DNA of 33,478 nucleotides, taken from the NCBI GenBank assembly GCA_904399395.1, contig CAJFPJ010000045.1, positions 1 through 33,478 of the forward strand, read 5' to 3'. Below, one piece after another: positions 9,047 through 17,254 of this stretch (position 1 is the first letter of the stretch; each line of letters starts with the position of its first letter). The notes below the pieces were generated by a model. It saw only the letters and a program-made list of their open reading frames with translations, was not told where the DNA came from and ran no database searches. Origin of the DNA: an uncultured Clostridia bacterium. Lineage in GTDB: Bacteria > Bacillota > Clostridia > Oscillospirales > Acutalibacteraceae. Both the position numbers and the translations under genes were made by a program.

Positions 9047-9071
9047 TTGGTCAATAAGGAGTGTGATATCA

Positions 9072-9440
9072 ATGGGACTTCTTGAAGATGTTGTAATCAA
9101 TGCAAAATCTGCGGTTACTGTTGTAAGTGAAAAGGCCGGAAAGATTGTAGATATTTCCAAATTGAGGATTAACGCTGCCGAATTAAACAATGAAATTAAT
9201 AAGAGGTACGAATCTCTTGGCCGAGTTGTATACGACGCAAAAAAAACGGATAACAGCGCGGAAGAGCTTATTACAGAGTGCGTTGCTGCCATTGATGATC
9301 TGTATGAACAGCTGGATGCTGTAAATGAGCAAATTTCTGCTATCCGAAACAGAACTGTCTGTAAGGTGTGTGGCGAAGAAAATCCGCAGGGGGCTAGTTT
9401 CTGCTGTAAATGCGGGACAAAGCTTGACAACAGTAAATAA
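9072..9440 (+). CDS. Small coiled-coil zinc-ribbon protein of unknown function
   Basis: A 122-residue protein: a helical, heptad-like stretch at about 10-95 followed by a C-terminal zinc ribbon with Cys pairs at 97/100 and 111/114. No membrane span and no signal peptide is seen. The start is fixed by AAGGAG (9056-9061), 10 nt upstream; the longer open frame from 8994 covers the promoter and is not coding. It has its own promoter and terminator, so it is a monocistronic unit. Zinc-ribbon proteins of this shape are common in Clostridia and often act as adaptors, but no function can be assigned here. Confidence 0.8.
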   Translation: MGLLEDVVINAKSAVTVVSEKAGKIVDISKLRINAAELNNEINKRYESLGRVVYDAKKTDNSAEELITECVAAIDDLYEQLDAVNEQISAIRNRTVCKVCGEENPQGASFCCKCGTKLDNSK

Positions 9441-9451
9441 CAAGTAAATTG

Positions 9452-9492
9452 AAATGGGAACGGTATAAAACACTATACCGTTCCCATTTTTT
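9452..9492 (+). terminator. Intrinsic terminator of the zinc-ribbon gene
   Basis: A perfect 16-bp stem (9452-9467 with 9474-9489), a 6-nt loop and six T residues (9487-9492). It begins 12 bases after the stop codon. Confidence 0.9.
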
Positions 9493-9789
9493 ATTAAGGC
9501 CTTCTCTCATAAATTCACGCCTGGCAATCGAGGGTGGGAGGATATTTTCCCTCTATACCTGCTTAATGGCGTTTTTGAGCACCAGTTATAGTCACATAGG
9601 CTGGATATAGAAAATCAAAGATTACTTAGTTCAGGAAGTGATCGATTTTGCCCAGCCGGTTTTTAATAGATCCTATATAAAAGAACGCGGCACAACGCGC
9701 TGGGAATCGCCTTGCTATGCAGGAAGGAGTAGGATACCCAAAACAGGAAAAACAGGAGAAAAGTCGAATTTTTGTCATATTTTTGATGT
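9493..9789. other. Intergenic stretch with no recognised gene
   Basis: About 300 bases between the terminator and the nfeD promoter. One plus-strand frame stays open for about 68 codons (9611-9814) but has no ATG with an SD and no recognisable motif. A short GAGGG/CCCTC pair (9530-9534, 9549-9553) is present. No riboswitch core is seen. Confidence 0.4.
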
Positions 9790-9818
9790 TTGTATTCCTT
9801 TTTTTCCTATGGTATGAT
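9790..9818 (+). promoter_or_regulatory. Extended -10 sigma-A promoter for the nfeD-SPFH pair
   Basis: TTGTAT (9790-9795), a 17-bp spacer and TGG-TATGAT (-10 at 9813-9818). The -10 box lies in a small inverted repeat, GGTAT-gatt-ATACC. Confidence 0.75.
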
Positions 9819-9904
9819 TATACCAACATCCAAACAACATATATATGGACGTGAAGATGGAAGGAGAAGCTTTTCCCATAGAAAAGCGGAAAGGAAGGTG
9901 CAGA

Positions 9905-10351
9905 ATGCCCTATTTTTGGTTAGCCATGATCATTTTGGCGATTGTAGTGGAATCAGCCACCACACAGCTGGTTTCGATTTGGTTTGTAGCAGGAGGCGCC
10001 GCGGCTCTTATCGCCTCTTTCTGTGAAGCCCCTATTTGGTTGCAATGGGTTTTGTTTGTGGCTGTCACGGGAATCACTCTGATCGTTACACGGCCGTTTG
10101 TGCGCAAAAAGTTGGACGCTAAAAATACCAGCACAAATGCGGACCGCTATATCGGGAAAAAAGCCGTGGTGATTGTACCCATCGATAATATAGCTGGTAC
10201 GGGCCAGGTGAAGGTGCTGGGAAGCATCTGGACAGCGCGATCCACCGATAATTCTCCCATTCCGGAGGGGACGGACGTATCGGTGCAATCTATTGAAGGA
10301 GTAAAACTCATTGTAACACGGGCAGACTACACACAGGGCTCTTCAAAATGA
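9905..10351 (+). CDS. NfeD-like membrane protein
   Basis: Short NfeD family member of 148 residues: about three hydrophobic segments within residues 4-62, then a C-terminal beta-rich OB-fold NfeD domain (about 75-140). NfeD proteins are paired with SPFH proteins and help organise membrane microdomains (established for the NfeD/SPFH pairs such as YuaF/FloT). The next gene, 27 bases on, is exactly such a partner. I start at ATG 9905 with AAGGAAGGTG just upstream; the frame is open back to 9845, but that would add a charged tail with no role. Confidence 0.85.
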   Translation: MPYFWLAMIILAIVVESATTQLVSIWFVAGGAAALIASFCEAPIWLQWVLFVAVTGITLIVTRPFVRKKLDAKNTSTNADRYIGKKAVVIVPIDNIAGTGQVKVLGSIWTARSTDNSPIPEGTDVSVQSIEGVKLIVTRADYTQGSSK

Positions 10352-10378
10352 GCAGCCGGATAAAAAGGAGTTTTGAGT

Positions 10379-11278
10379 ATGGAATTTTTATATATTTTCT
10401 TGGCCCTTCTGGTGGTTGTGATCATTCTTTTAATCTGCAACATCAAAGTTGTTCCCCAAGCCCATGCCTATGTGGTGGAACGCCTGGGGGCCTATCATAG
10501 CACCTGGGGCACAGGTTTGCATTTTAAAATCCCCTTTATTGATAAGATTTCCAAAAAGGTGTCCATGAAGGAGCAGGTCATTGATTTCCCGCCCCAACCC
10601 GTAATCACAAAAGATAACGTTACCATGCAGATCGATACAGTGGTGTATTTCCAAATTACAGATCCCAAACTATATGCATATGGAGTAGAGCGCCCCATCT
10701 CTGCGATTGAAAACCTCTCTGCCACGACGCTGCGGAATATTATCGGCGAACTGGAACTGGATAATACTCTGACATCCAGAGATGTTATCAACACCAAGAT
10801 TCGCACAATTCTGGATGAAGCCACAGACGCCTGGGGCATCAAGGTCAACAGAGTAGAGCTGAAGAATATTCTTCCTCCTCCGGCTATTCAGGATTCTATG
10901 GAAAAACAGATGAAGGCTGAGCGTGAGCGCCGCGCCATCATTCTGGATGCTGAGGGCCAAAAGAGAAGCGCCATCCTGATTGCAGAAGGCAAAAAAGAAT
11001 CGGCCATCTTGGCAGCAGAAGCAGAAAAAGAAGCACAGATCCGCAGGGCAGAGGGCGAGGCTCAGGCTATCCTAGCCGTGCAGAAAGCTACCGCTGATGG
11101 TATCCGGATGCTAAACGAATCCAACCCTGGTCAGCCGGTGTTGACCATCAAAAGCCTGGAGGCTCTGGAAAAGGTTGCAGACGGCCGTTCCACAAAGCTG
11201 ATTATTCCCTCCAATCTCCAATCCATAGCCGGGTTGGTGACCTCTGTGAAAGAAATGGTCAGCGAAGCGGACAAATAA
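10379..11278 (+). CDS. SPFH/stomatin-prohibitin family membrane protein
   Basis: A 299-residue protein of the SPFH band-7 family (QmcA/stomatin-like). It has one N-terminal membrane segment (about 3-21), the SPFH domain (about 22-190) containing a GTGLHFKIPF segment, then a long alanine/glutamate/lysine-rich coiled coil (about 180-245). It probably forms oligomeric scaffolds at the cytoplasmic membrane with the NfeD protein upstream. The start is set at ATG 10379, as AAAAGGAG ends 8 nt before it; a TTG at 10373 lies too close to the SD. A strong terminator follows. Confidence 0.9.
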   Translation: MEFLYIFLALLVVVIILLICNIKVVPQAHAYVVERLGAYHSTWGTGLHFKIPFIDKISKKVSMKEQVIDFPPQPVITKDNVTMQIDTVVYFQITDPKLYAYGVERPISAIENLSATTLRNIIGELELDNTLTSRDVINTKIRTILDEATDAWGIKVNRVELKNILPPPAIQDSMEKQMKAERERRAIILDAEGQKRSAILIAEGKKESAILAAEAEKEAQIRRAEGEAQAILAVQKATADGIRMLNESNPGQPVLTIKSLEALEKVADGRSTKLIIPSNLQSIAGLVTSVKEMVSEADK

Positions 11279-11301
11279 CCTCGTTCCCAGCAATATATGA
11301 C

Positions 11302-11339
11302 AAAAAGAGGAGAAAGCCATGGCTTTCTCCTCTTTTTTT
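11302..11339 (+). terminator. Intrinsic terminator after the SPFH gene
   Basis: A fully palindromic element centred between 11319 and 11320: a 16-bp stem (11302-11317 with 11322-11337), a 4-nt loop and seven T residues. Confidence 0.92.
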
Positions 11340-11369
11340 AGAAGAAACAGAGGATTTTGTGTAAAGTCC

Positions 11370-11398
11370 TTGAATTTATCCTCAGTTTATTCTACAAT
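11370..11398 (+). promoter_or_regulatory. Sigma-A promoter of the purine cluster leader
   Basis: TTGAAT (11370-11375), a 17-bp spacer and TACAAT (11393-11398). The start of transcription is expected near 11405, about 195 nt before purE. Confidence 0.8.
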
Positions 11399-11404
11399 AT
11401 GTAT

Positions 11405-11578
11405 GTTTACGAATGATTTTCCCGTAAAGTGGAAGCGGATCGGAGGTTCTGCGGAATGAAGCGTATTTCCCCGTATTGCGCAATAAGGATCCTGTTTTGC
11501 TTTTCTCCGGCGGGAGGACCAGAACATACAGAATAAAGCAGGCTGCGCAGGTTTTCTTGTGTCAGCCTTCTTTTTATT
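11405..11578 (+). ncRNA. Structured purE leader; candidate 6S RNA
   Basis: The RNA from the promoter to the terminator can fold as a long interrupted rod: 11417-11424 with 11511-11518, 11433-11441 with 11488-11492 and 11499-11502, and 11451-11457 with 11475-11481. Intrinsic termination follows at 11535-11578. 6S RNA has such a rod shape and, as I recall, has been found next to purE in several Firmicutes, so 6S is the leading idea (inference). The alternative is a purine-related attenuator leader. I see neither the conserved core of the purine riboswitch nor that of the ZTP (pfl) motif. The pairings were found by eye only. Confidence 0.4.
11535..11578 (+). terminator. Intrinsic terminator/attenuator just before purE
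   Basis: 11535-11545 pairs with 11563-11573 (10 of 11 bases) around a 17-nt loop, followed by a T-rich tail (11571-11579). It ends only a few bases before the purE SD (AAAGGAG, 11582-11588), so the pur genes depend on readthrough, on an alternative fold, or on a promoter I do not see. Confidence 0.7.
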
Positions 11579-11598
11579 TACAAAGGAGAGATCAGATA

Positions 11599-12099
11599 AT
11601 GAAAAAGGTAGCGGTCATAATGGGAAGCGACAGCGATTTCCCGACGGTAGTCCCCGCAATCAAGCGGTTGAAATCCTTTGGGATTCCGGTGGAAGCCCAT
11701 GTGATGTCGGCCCACAGAACACCCGAGGCGGCTGCCCGGTTTTCTACCGAAGCCTCTGAAAATGGATTCGGAGTCATCATAGCTGCAGCGGGAAAGGCCG
11801 CTCATCTGGCAGGCGTTCTGGCAGCTCACACCACTTTGCCCGTTATCGGCATTCCGGTAAAATCTTCCACGCTGGACGGTCTGGATGCGCTGCTGGCCAC
11901 AGTGCAGATGCCTTCGGGCATTCCAGTTGCCACCGTAGCCATCGACGGCGCTGATAATGCGGCAATTCTGGCTGCTCAAATGCTGGCCCTTTCGGACGCG
12001 TCACTTTCTGCTCAACTTGCAGATATGAAAAAAGAAATGGCAGATGGTGTGGCTAAAAAAGACGCAGCACTTCAGGAAAAAGTTGCCGGAGTGGAATAA
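11599..12099 (+). CDS. purE: 5-(carboxyamino)imidazole ribonucleotide mutase / AIR carboxylase PurE
   Basis: Converts N5-CAIR (or AIR plus CO2) to CAIR in purine synthesis. Seen: the N-terminal MGSDSD motif, SAHRTPE, and the [13 protein letters not shown] segment near residue 100 typical of class I PurE. The usual AGGAAHLPG loop reads [10 protein letters not shown] here. 166 residues, normal length. The start at ATG 11599 is set by AAAGGAG; the frame is open upstream but runs through the leader. purK, the usual partner of class I PurE, is not in the window, so whether the substrate is N5-CAIR or AIR is open. First gene of the pur cluster, 25 bases before purM. Confidence 0.93.
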   Translation: MKKVAVIMGSDSDFPTVVPAIKRLKSFGIPVEAHVMSAHRTPEAAARFSTEASENGFGVIIAAAGKAAHLAGVLAAHTTLPVIGIPVKSSTLDGLDALLATVQMPSGIPVATVAIDGADNAAILAAQMLALSDASLSAQLADMKKEMADGVAKKDAALQEKVAGVE

Positions 12100-12124
12100 C
12101 CGGCATTTGGAAGGAGAGAGAATT

Positions 12125-13165
12125 ATGAATCAAAACAGCTTCAGCGAGAGCTATAAGGCTGCTGGCGTGGATGTGACCGCCGGCTATAAAGCGGTAGATC
12201 TGATGAAAAAACATGTGGCCCGCACCAATACTGCCGGCGTAGTTTCTGGTCTCGGCGGGTTCGGAGGACTGTTTCAGCCGGATCTTACAGGTATGCAGGA
12301 GCCTGTTCTCGTCAGCGGAACAGACGGTGTAGGCACCAAGCTGAAAATCGCTTTTCTCCTTAATAAGCATGATACAGTCGGTATCGACTGTGTGGCCATG
12401 TGTGTGAATGACGTGGTCTGCTGCGGTGCACAACCCCTCTTCTTTTTGGACTATGTGGCGGTAGGGAAGAACGTGCCCGAGCGAGTGGCGGATATTGTAT
12501 CCGGCGTAGCGGAGGGCTGTGTCCAATCCGGATGTGCCCTGATCGGTGGGGAAACTGCTGAAATGCCCGGTTTTTATCCGAAAGATGAATATGATCTGGC
12601 GGGATTCAGCGTAGGTATTGTGGATAAATCCCGCGTTTTAGATGGTTCCTCCATGAAGCCTGGGGATGCTCTCGTAGGTCTCGCTTCATCCGGTGTCCAC
12701 TCCAATGGGTTCAGCTTGGTTCGTAAAATTTTCAATATCAGCGAAAAGAATATCCATACATATATTGACGAGCTGGGATCTACTTTGGGTGAAACGCTTC
12801 TCACACCCACAAAGATCTACGTAAAGCCCGTTCTGGAAATGATTCGCAAATATAATGTAAAAGCTATTTCCCATATTACTGGCGGCGGCTTCTTTGAGAA
12901 CATTCCCCGTATGCTGCAAGAAAACTGCAACGCCAAAATTGAGCTGGCTTCTTTCCCCAAACTTCCGATTTTCAATCTTCTGCAGAAAACGGGAAATATT
13001 CCCCAGAGAGAAATGTATAATACCTTCAACATGGGTATCGGCATGTGTATGGCTGTATCCAAAGAGGATGCCAACCAGGTGGCTGAAGAACTGACCGGAA
13101 TGGGGATGCCTGCTTACGTAATCGGCGAAATTACCGAGGGAGAGAAGGGCGTGACCTTATGGTAA
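12125..13165 (+). CDS. purM: Phosphoribosylformylglycinamidine cyclo-ligase (AIR synthetase) PurM
   Basis: ATP-dependent ring closure of FGAM to AIR. Recognised from the N-terminal [16 protein letters not shown] segment, [11 protein letters not shown], the [18 protein letters not shown] stretch, [11 protein letters not shown] and the [13 protein letters not shown] motif, all in the expected order. 346 residues, standard length. The start is placed at ATG 12125, preceded by AAGGAGAG; the longer open frame from 12044 overlaps purE. Its last 7 bases overlap purN, suggesting coupled translation. Confidence 0.96.
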   Translation: MNQNSFSESYKAAGVDVTAGYKAVDLMKKHVARTNTAGVVSGLGGFGGLFQPDLTGMQEPVLVSGTDGVGTKLKIAFLLNKHDTVGIDCVAMCVNDVVCCGAQPLFFLDYVAVGKNVPERVADIVSGVAEGCVQSGCALIGGETAEMPGFYPKDEYDLAGFSVGIVDKSRVLDGSSMKPGDALVGLASSGVHSNGFSLVRKIFNISEKNIHTYIDELGSTLGETLLTPTKIYVKPVLEMIRKYNVKAISHITGGGFFENIPRMLQENCNAKIELASFPKLPIFNLLQKTGNIPQREMYNTFNMGIGMCMAVSKEDANQVAEELTGMGMPAYVIGEITEGEKGVTLW

Positions 13166-13785
13166 AGATTGCGGTTCTTGTTTCGGGGGGCGGCACAAAC
13201 CTGCAGGCATTGATCGACGCACAGAGCAGAGGGGAGATTCCTGAAGGGAAGCTTTCATTAGTTGTCGCCAGCAAGCCCGGGATCTATTCTTTGGAGCGGG
13301 CACAGAAGGCCGGTATTCCGGCAGTTGTTCTTCGCAAAAAAGATTTTGATACTCAAGAGGCGTATGATGCTGCATTAATCCAAACTCTGGAAGATGCGGG
13401 CATTGGTTTAGTAGTGATGGCTGGTTTTCTGACGATTATCGGAGAACAAGTAATCCGAAAGTTTGAAAATCGCATTCTAAATATTCATCCCTCTCTGATA
13501 CCCTCTTTCTGTGGGGAGGGTTTTTACGGCTTGCGCGTTCATGAAGCTGCGCTCAAAAGAGGAGTGAAAGTCACAGGCGCTACGGTGCACTTCGTAAATG
13601 AAATCTGTGACGGCGGTCCCATTGTTTTCCAGAAGGCTGTTGCCGTGGAGGATGGAGACACGCCCGAATCTCTTCAGCTCCGTGTTATGCAGCAGGCAGA
13701 ATGGAAAATTCTGCCCCGGGCTGTAGCCCTTTTCTGCGAAGGGCGCCTTTCCATAAAAGATGGCATAGTCTCTGTAAAGGACTGA
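13159..13785 (+). CDS. purN: Phosphoribosylglycinamide formyltransferase PurN
   Basis: Transfers formyl from 10-formyl-THF to GAR. The catalytic set is visible as N108, H110 (in [10 protein letters not shown]) and D151 (in CDGGPI). The N-terminal [12 protein letters not shown] motif binds the substrate phosphate. 208 residues, normal for the family. The start at ATG 13159 lies inside purM (7-base overlap). Confidence 0.95.
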   Translation: MVKIAVLVSGGGTNLQALIDAQSRGEIPEGKLSLVVASKPGIYSLERAQKAGIPAVVLRKKDFDTQEAYDAALIQTLEDAGIGLVVMAGFLTIIGEQVIRKFENRILNIHPSLIPSFCGEGFYGLRVHEAALKRGVKVTGATVHFVNEICDGGPIVFQKAVAVEDGDTPESLQLRVMQQAEWKILPRAVALFCEGRLSIKDGIVSVKD

Positions 13786-13817
13786 CTGATCCGGCGATTA
13801 TAAAGGAGGAAGCAAAC

Positions 13818-14528
13818 ATGAAATTGAAGACGCTCAAGGAGGAGCTTGGCTCTACTGCATATCCGGGCCGCGGTATTCTTCTGGGCCGTAGTGCCGATGG
13901 AAAAAAGGCTGTTATAGGATATTTTATCATGGGCCGCAGTGTAAACAGCCGAAACCGGGTATTTGTGACCGATGGGGATGGGCTCAAAACAAAAGCTTTC
14001 GATGAAAGCAAAATGGTAGATCCCTCCTTAATTATCTATAACCCTGTTTTGGTGTTGGGCGATACCCAAATCGTCACCAATGGCGATCAAACCGATACGA
14101 TTTATACTTTCCTGAAAGAGGGAAGGACCTTCGAGGAAGCTCTTCGCACTCGTACCTTTGAGCCGGATTCCCCCAATTTTACCCCTCGCATCTCGGGCAT
14201 CATCGATTCCAAAACCGGTGCATATAAGCTTTCCGTTTTAAAAAGCGATTGCGGAGACGAATCCTCTGTGCAGCGATTCTTCTATGAATATGCCCAGCCC
14301 AAGGCTGGAGAAGGGCATTTTATCCACACTTATATGGGAGACGGGGAGCCGCTTCCCTCCTTTGAAGGGGAGCCGCAGTTGGTTTCCATTCCCAATGACA
14401 TAGAGACGTTTACAAATACGGTGTGGGAAAGCCTGAACGGGGAAAATAAGGTTTCCCTTTTCACCCGGTTCATTGATCTGGAAACCGGAGAAACAGAGAG
14501 CCGTATCTGCAATAAAAATGAAGCGTAA
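13818..14528 (+). CDS. IMP cyclohydrolase, PurO-like
   Basis: A 236-residue protein that I read as the IMP cyclohydrolase family first known from archaeal PurO, which closes FAICAR to IMP. The grounds are the N-terminal YPGRGI and GRSVNSRNRVF motifs, the length, and the position directly before a stand-alone AICAR formyltransferase that lacks the cyclohydrolase (MGS-like) domain of normal PurH. AAAGGAGGA lies just upstream of ATG 13818. If right, this gene supplies the last step of IMP synthesis. The family call is from memory of the motifs, so less certain than its neighbours. Confidence 0.8.
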   Translation: MKLKTLKEELGSTAYPGRGILLGRSADGKKAVIGYFIMGRSVNSRNRVFVTDGDGLKTKAFDESKMVDPSLIIYNPVLVLGDTQIVTNGDQTDTIYTFLKEGRTFEEALRTRTFEPDSPNFTPRISGIIDSKTGAYKLSVLKSDCGDESSVQRFFYEYAQPKAGEGHFIHTYMGDGEPLPSFEGEPQLVSIPNDIETFTNTVWESLNGENKVSLFTRFIDLETGETESRICNKNEA

Positions 14529-14548
14529 AGCATAAGGAGGAATTTTTG

Positions 14549-15727
14549 ATGGCAAACGAACTGCTTTTGAAATATGGCTGCAACCCCAATCAGAAGCCAT
14601 CCAGAATTTTTATGAAGGACGATTCTGAATTGCCGATTCAGGTTTTAAACGGAAAGCCCGGATATATCAATTTCCTGGATGCCTTTAACAGCTGGCAGCT
14701 GGTAAAGGAACTGAAGGAAGCTACGGGACTTCCCGCCGCTGCCTCCTTTAAGCATGTAAGCCCGGCGGGTGCGGCCGTTGCCGTTCCCATGAGTGACACA
14801 CTCAAAAAAATATATTTTGTGGATGATCTGGAGCTTTCTCCCATTGCCACTGCATACGCCCGGGCAAGAGGTGCCGACAGAATGTCCTCCTACGGCGACT
14901 GGGTAGCTCTTTCTGACCCTTGCGACAAAGAGACGGCCACGCTTCTTGCAAGAGAAGTATCCGACGGCATCATTGCCCCCGGCTATACAGAGGAGGCCCT
15001 CTCTATTTTGAAGGCAAAAAGAAAGGGAAGCTATAATGTAGTGCAAATCGATCCTTCCTATGTTCCTGCTCCTGTTGAGCATAAGGACGTATTCGGCATC
15101 ACCTTTGAGCAGGGTCGTAATGAGATTAAGATCACAGAAGATATGCTTAAAAATGTGGTCACTGAAAATAAGGTTTTCCCAGAAGAGGCGAAGCGGGATC
15201 TTCTGATTGCCCTGATCGCCTTGAAATATACCCAGTCTAATTCGGTATGTTATGCAAAGGACGGTCAGGCCATCGGAATCGGGGCCGGCCAGCAGAGCCG
15301 CATTCACTGCACGCGTCTGGCCGGAAATAAGGCGGATGTTTGGTATCTGCGCCAGCATCCGAAGGTGCTTGCCCTTCCCTTTAAGGAAAAGATCCGCCGT
15401 GCCGACCGGGACAACACCATCGATGTGTATATTTCTGATGAGTATATGGATGTCCTTGCAGATGGCGCCTGGGAGAATTTCTTCACAGAGAAGCCGGAGA
15501 TTTTGACGGCAGAAGAGAAAAAGGAATGGCTTTCCACCTTCAGCGGTGTATCCGTAGGCTCCGATGCATTTTTCCCCTTTGGTGACAACATCGAGAGGGC
15601 TCATAAGTCCGGTGTGCAATATATTGCGGAGCCCGGTGGTTCCATCCGAGACGACCATGTGATTGCCACATGCAATACGTATAACATGGTGATGGCGTTT
15701 ACGGCACAGAGGCTCTTCCATCACTAA
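14549..15727 (+). CDS. purH: Phosphoribosylaminoimidazolecarboxamide (AICAR) formyltransferase, stand-alone
   Basis: Formylates AICAR to FAICAR with 10-formyl-THF. The catalytic Lys-His pair appears as K68-H69 in FKHVSPAG, and the SNSVCYAKDGQAIGIGAGQQ and SRIHCTRLAG segments are typical of the transformylase domain. At 392 residues it lacks the roughly 200-residue N-terminal IMP cyclohydrolase domain of canonical bifunctional PurH; the upstream PurO-like gene fills that role. Start ATG 14549 has AAGGAGG 8 nt upstream; TTG 14546 is too close. Some annotations call this form purH or a PurH-like AICARFT. Confidence 0.92.
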   Translation: MANELLLKYGCNPNQKPSRIFMKDDSELPIQVLNGKPGYINFLDAFNSWQLVKELKEATGLPAAASFKHVSPAGAAVAVPMSDTLKKIYFVDDLELSPIATAYARARGADRMSSYGDWVALSDPCDKETATLLAREVSDGIIAPGYTEEALSILKAKRKGSYNVVQIDPSYVPAPVEHKDVFGITFEQGRNEIKITEDMLKNVVTENKVFPEEAKRDLLIALIALKYTQSNSVCYAKDGQAIGIGAGQQSRIHCTRLAGNKADVWYLRQHPKVLALPFKEKIRRADRDNTIDVYISDEYMDVLADGAWENFFTEKPEILTAEEKKEWLSTFSGVSVGSDAFFPFGDNIERAHKSGVQYIAEPGGSIRDDHVIATCNTYNMVMAFTAQRLFHH

Positions 15728-15745
15728 GAAAAGGGGGAAACGGAA

Positions 15746-17008
15746 ATGGATATTTTGGTTGTAGGCAGCGGCGGGCGTGAGCACGCAATTATCCGCAAGC
15801 TGAAGGAAAGTCCCAAAGCAAACACCATCTACTGCGCTCCCGGAAATGGGGGCATCTCTAAAGACGCTGTCTGCGTTCCCGTTCCGGTTATGGATATCCC
15901 CGGTATGGTGGCCCTCGCCAAAGAAAAAAAGGTAGGGATGGTATTCGTCGCTCCCGACGATCCCTTGGCAGCGGGCATGGTAGATGCCATGGAGGCAGAA
16001 GGAATTCCTGCTTTTGGGCCCAGGGCTAATGCAGCAATTATCGAAGCCAGCAAGGTGTTTTCTAAGAATCTGATGAAAAAATATGGGATCCCTACCGCAG
16101 GGTATGAGGTGTTTTCCGATCCCAGTGAGGCAGCTTCCTATATTGAAAAAAAGGGAAGCTTCCCTATTGTAGTAAAGGCGGACGGCCTGGCTCTGGGAAA
16201 AGGCGTATTAATCTGCCAGAATCTGGAAGAAGCTAAGAAGGCTCTTCACGAAATTATGGAAGATAAGGTTTTCGGCGCTTCCGGAAATCAGGTCGTAGTA
16301 GAGGAATTCATCACAGGGCCGGAGGTCTCCGTTTTGGCCTTCACAGACGGCCACTGTGTAAAACCCATGGTTTCCAGTATGGATCATAAACGGGCCTTGG
16401 ATGGGGATAAAGGACTCAATACCGGAGGTATGGGGACGATCAGCCCCAACCCCTACTATACGGGCACTGTGGCAGAGGAATGCATGAAAACAATCTTCCT
16501 TCCTACCATAGAGGCCATGCAGAAAGAGGGACGGCCCTTCAAAGGTTGCTTGTATTTTGGTCTGATGCTCACAAAGGGCGGCCCCAAGGTAATCGAATAC
16601 AATTCCCGTTTTGGTGACCCGGAGACCCAGGTGGTTCTGCCCAGGCTAAAGACAGATTTTGTGGATGTACTTATGGCCGTCATTGAGGAACGGCTGGAAG
16701 CGCAGCCGGTAGAATGGTCGGAGGAATCTTGTGCTTGTGTAGTAATGGCATCGGGAGGATATCCTGGAAAATATGATAAAGGAATTCCTATCGAAGGCCT
16801 GGATGAAAATGGGCAGATTGAGGGTGCTACTGTTTATCATGCGGGCACACTCTGCCAGAACGGCCAATTTCTTACTAACGGTGGGCGTGTTTTAGGAATC
16901 ACTGCTTTGGGCAATAATCTGGAGGAAGCTCTTGACAAGGCATATTCAGCTGTTGAGAAGATAAACTGGAAGGATGTCCATTTCCGCAGAGATATCGGCA
17001 GACGATAA
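15746..17008 (+). CDS. purD: Phosphoribosylamine-glycine ligase (GAR synthetase) PurD
   Basis: ATP-grasp ligase joining phosphoribosylamine and glycine. Visible: the N-terminal VVGSGGREHAI motif, VVKADGLALGKGV in the ATP-grasp B domain, a GLNTGGMGTISPNPYY stretch, and EYNSRFGDPETQ with metal- and ATP-binding residues. 420 residues, standard length. It starts 18 bases after the AICAR formyltransferase, with AAAAGGGGGAAA upstream, and is the last gene of the cluster; a strong terminator follows 21 bases after its stop. Confidence 0.96.
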   Translation: MDILVVGSGGREHAIIRKLKESPKANTIYCAPGNGGISKDAVCVPVPVMDIPGMVALAKEKKVGMVFVAPDDPLAAGMVDAMEAEGIPAFGPRANAAIIEASKVFSKNLMKKYGIPTAGYEVFSDPSEAASYIEKKGSFPIVVKADGLALGKGVLICQNLEEAKKALHEIMEDKVFGASGNQVVVEEFITGPEVSVLAFTDGHCVKPMVSSMDHKRALDGDKGLNTGGMGTISPNPYYTGTVAEECMKTIFLPTIEAMQKEGRPFKGCLYFGLMLTKGGPKVIEYNSRFGDPETQVVLPRLKTDFVDVLMAVIEERLEAQPVEWSEESCACVVMASGGYPGKYDKGIPIEGLDENGQIEGATVYHAGTLCQNGQFLTNGGRVLGITALGNNLEEALDKAYSAVEKINWKDVHFRRDIGRR

Positions 17009-17029
17009 GCCTCATAGATCTAGTATAAT

Positions 17030-17070
17030 AAAAACCGCCGCTTATAGAATACTATAGGCGGCGGTTTTTA
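17030..17070 (+). terminator. Intrinsic terminator of the pur cluster
   Basis: An 18-bp stem (17030-17047 with 17052-17069, one G-T pair), a 4-nt loop and a run of five T residues. Flanking A-runs make it partly bidirectional. Confidence 0.93.
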
Positions 17071-17213
17071 TTCGTAGGGAAGGGGAAGAAGAACTCATTC
17101 CTTTTTATATACCAGCCTTTGGGGATGGCTTCAGTACAAGCCCGAATATTCAGTAAATATATACGGGAACCATGCCCACTCCTTACACAGAAATTCTCAA
17201 ATCAGGAAATACA

Positions 17214-17249
17214 AAAAGCTCCCGGAAAATACATTCTCCGAGAGCTTTT
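17214..17249 (-). terminator. Intrinsic terminator for the 95-aa gene and ireB
   Basis: AAAAGCTC (17214-17221) pairs with GAGCTTTT (17242-17249), continued by four more pairs after one mismatch. On the minus strand it ends in T5 and lies just after the stop of the 95-aa gene. Confidence 0.8.
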
Positions 17250-17254
17250 GCTAT

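Noticed and set aside
9611-9817. 68-codon open stretch in the gap before nfeD
   Set aside because: No usable start codon with an SD, and no motif; kept only as part of the gap description.
11340-11598. Purine or ZTP riboswitch before purE
   Set aside because: A metabolite riboswitch would fit the gene order, but I could not find the conserved core of either class. The region is reported as an unclassified leader/6S candidate instead.
14645-15784. 379-codon minus-strand frame opposite the AICAR formyltransferase gene
   Set aside because: A mirror frame of a highly conserved purine gene; no SD or domain features.
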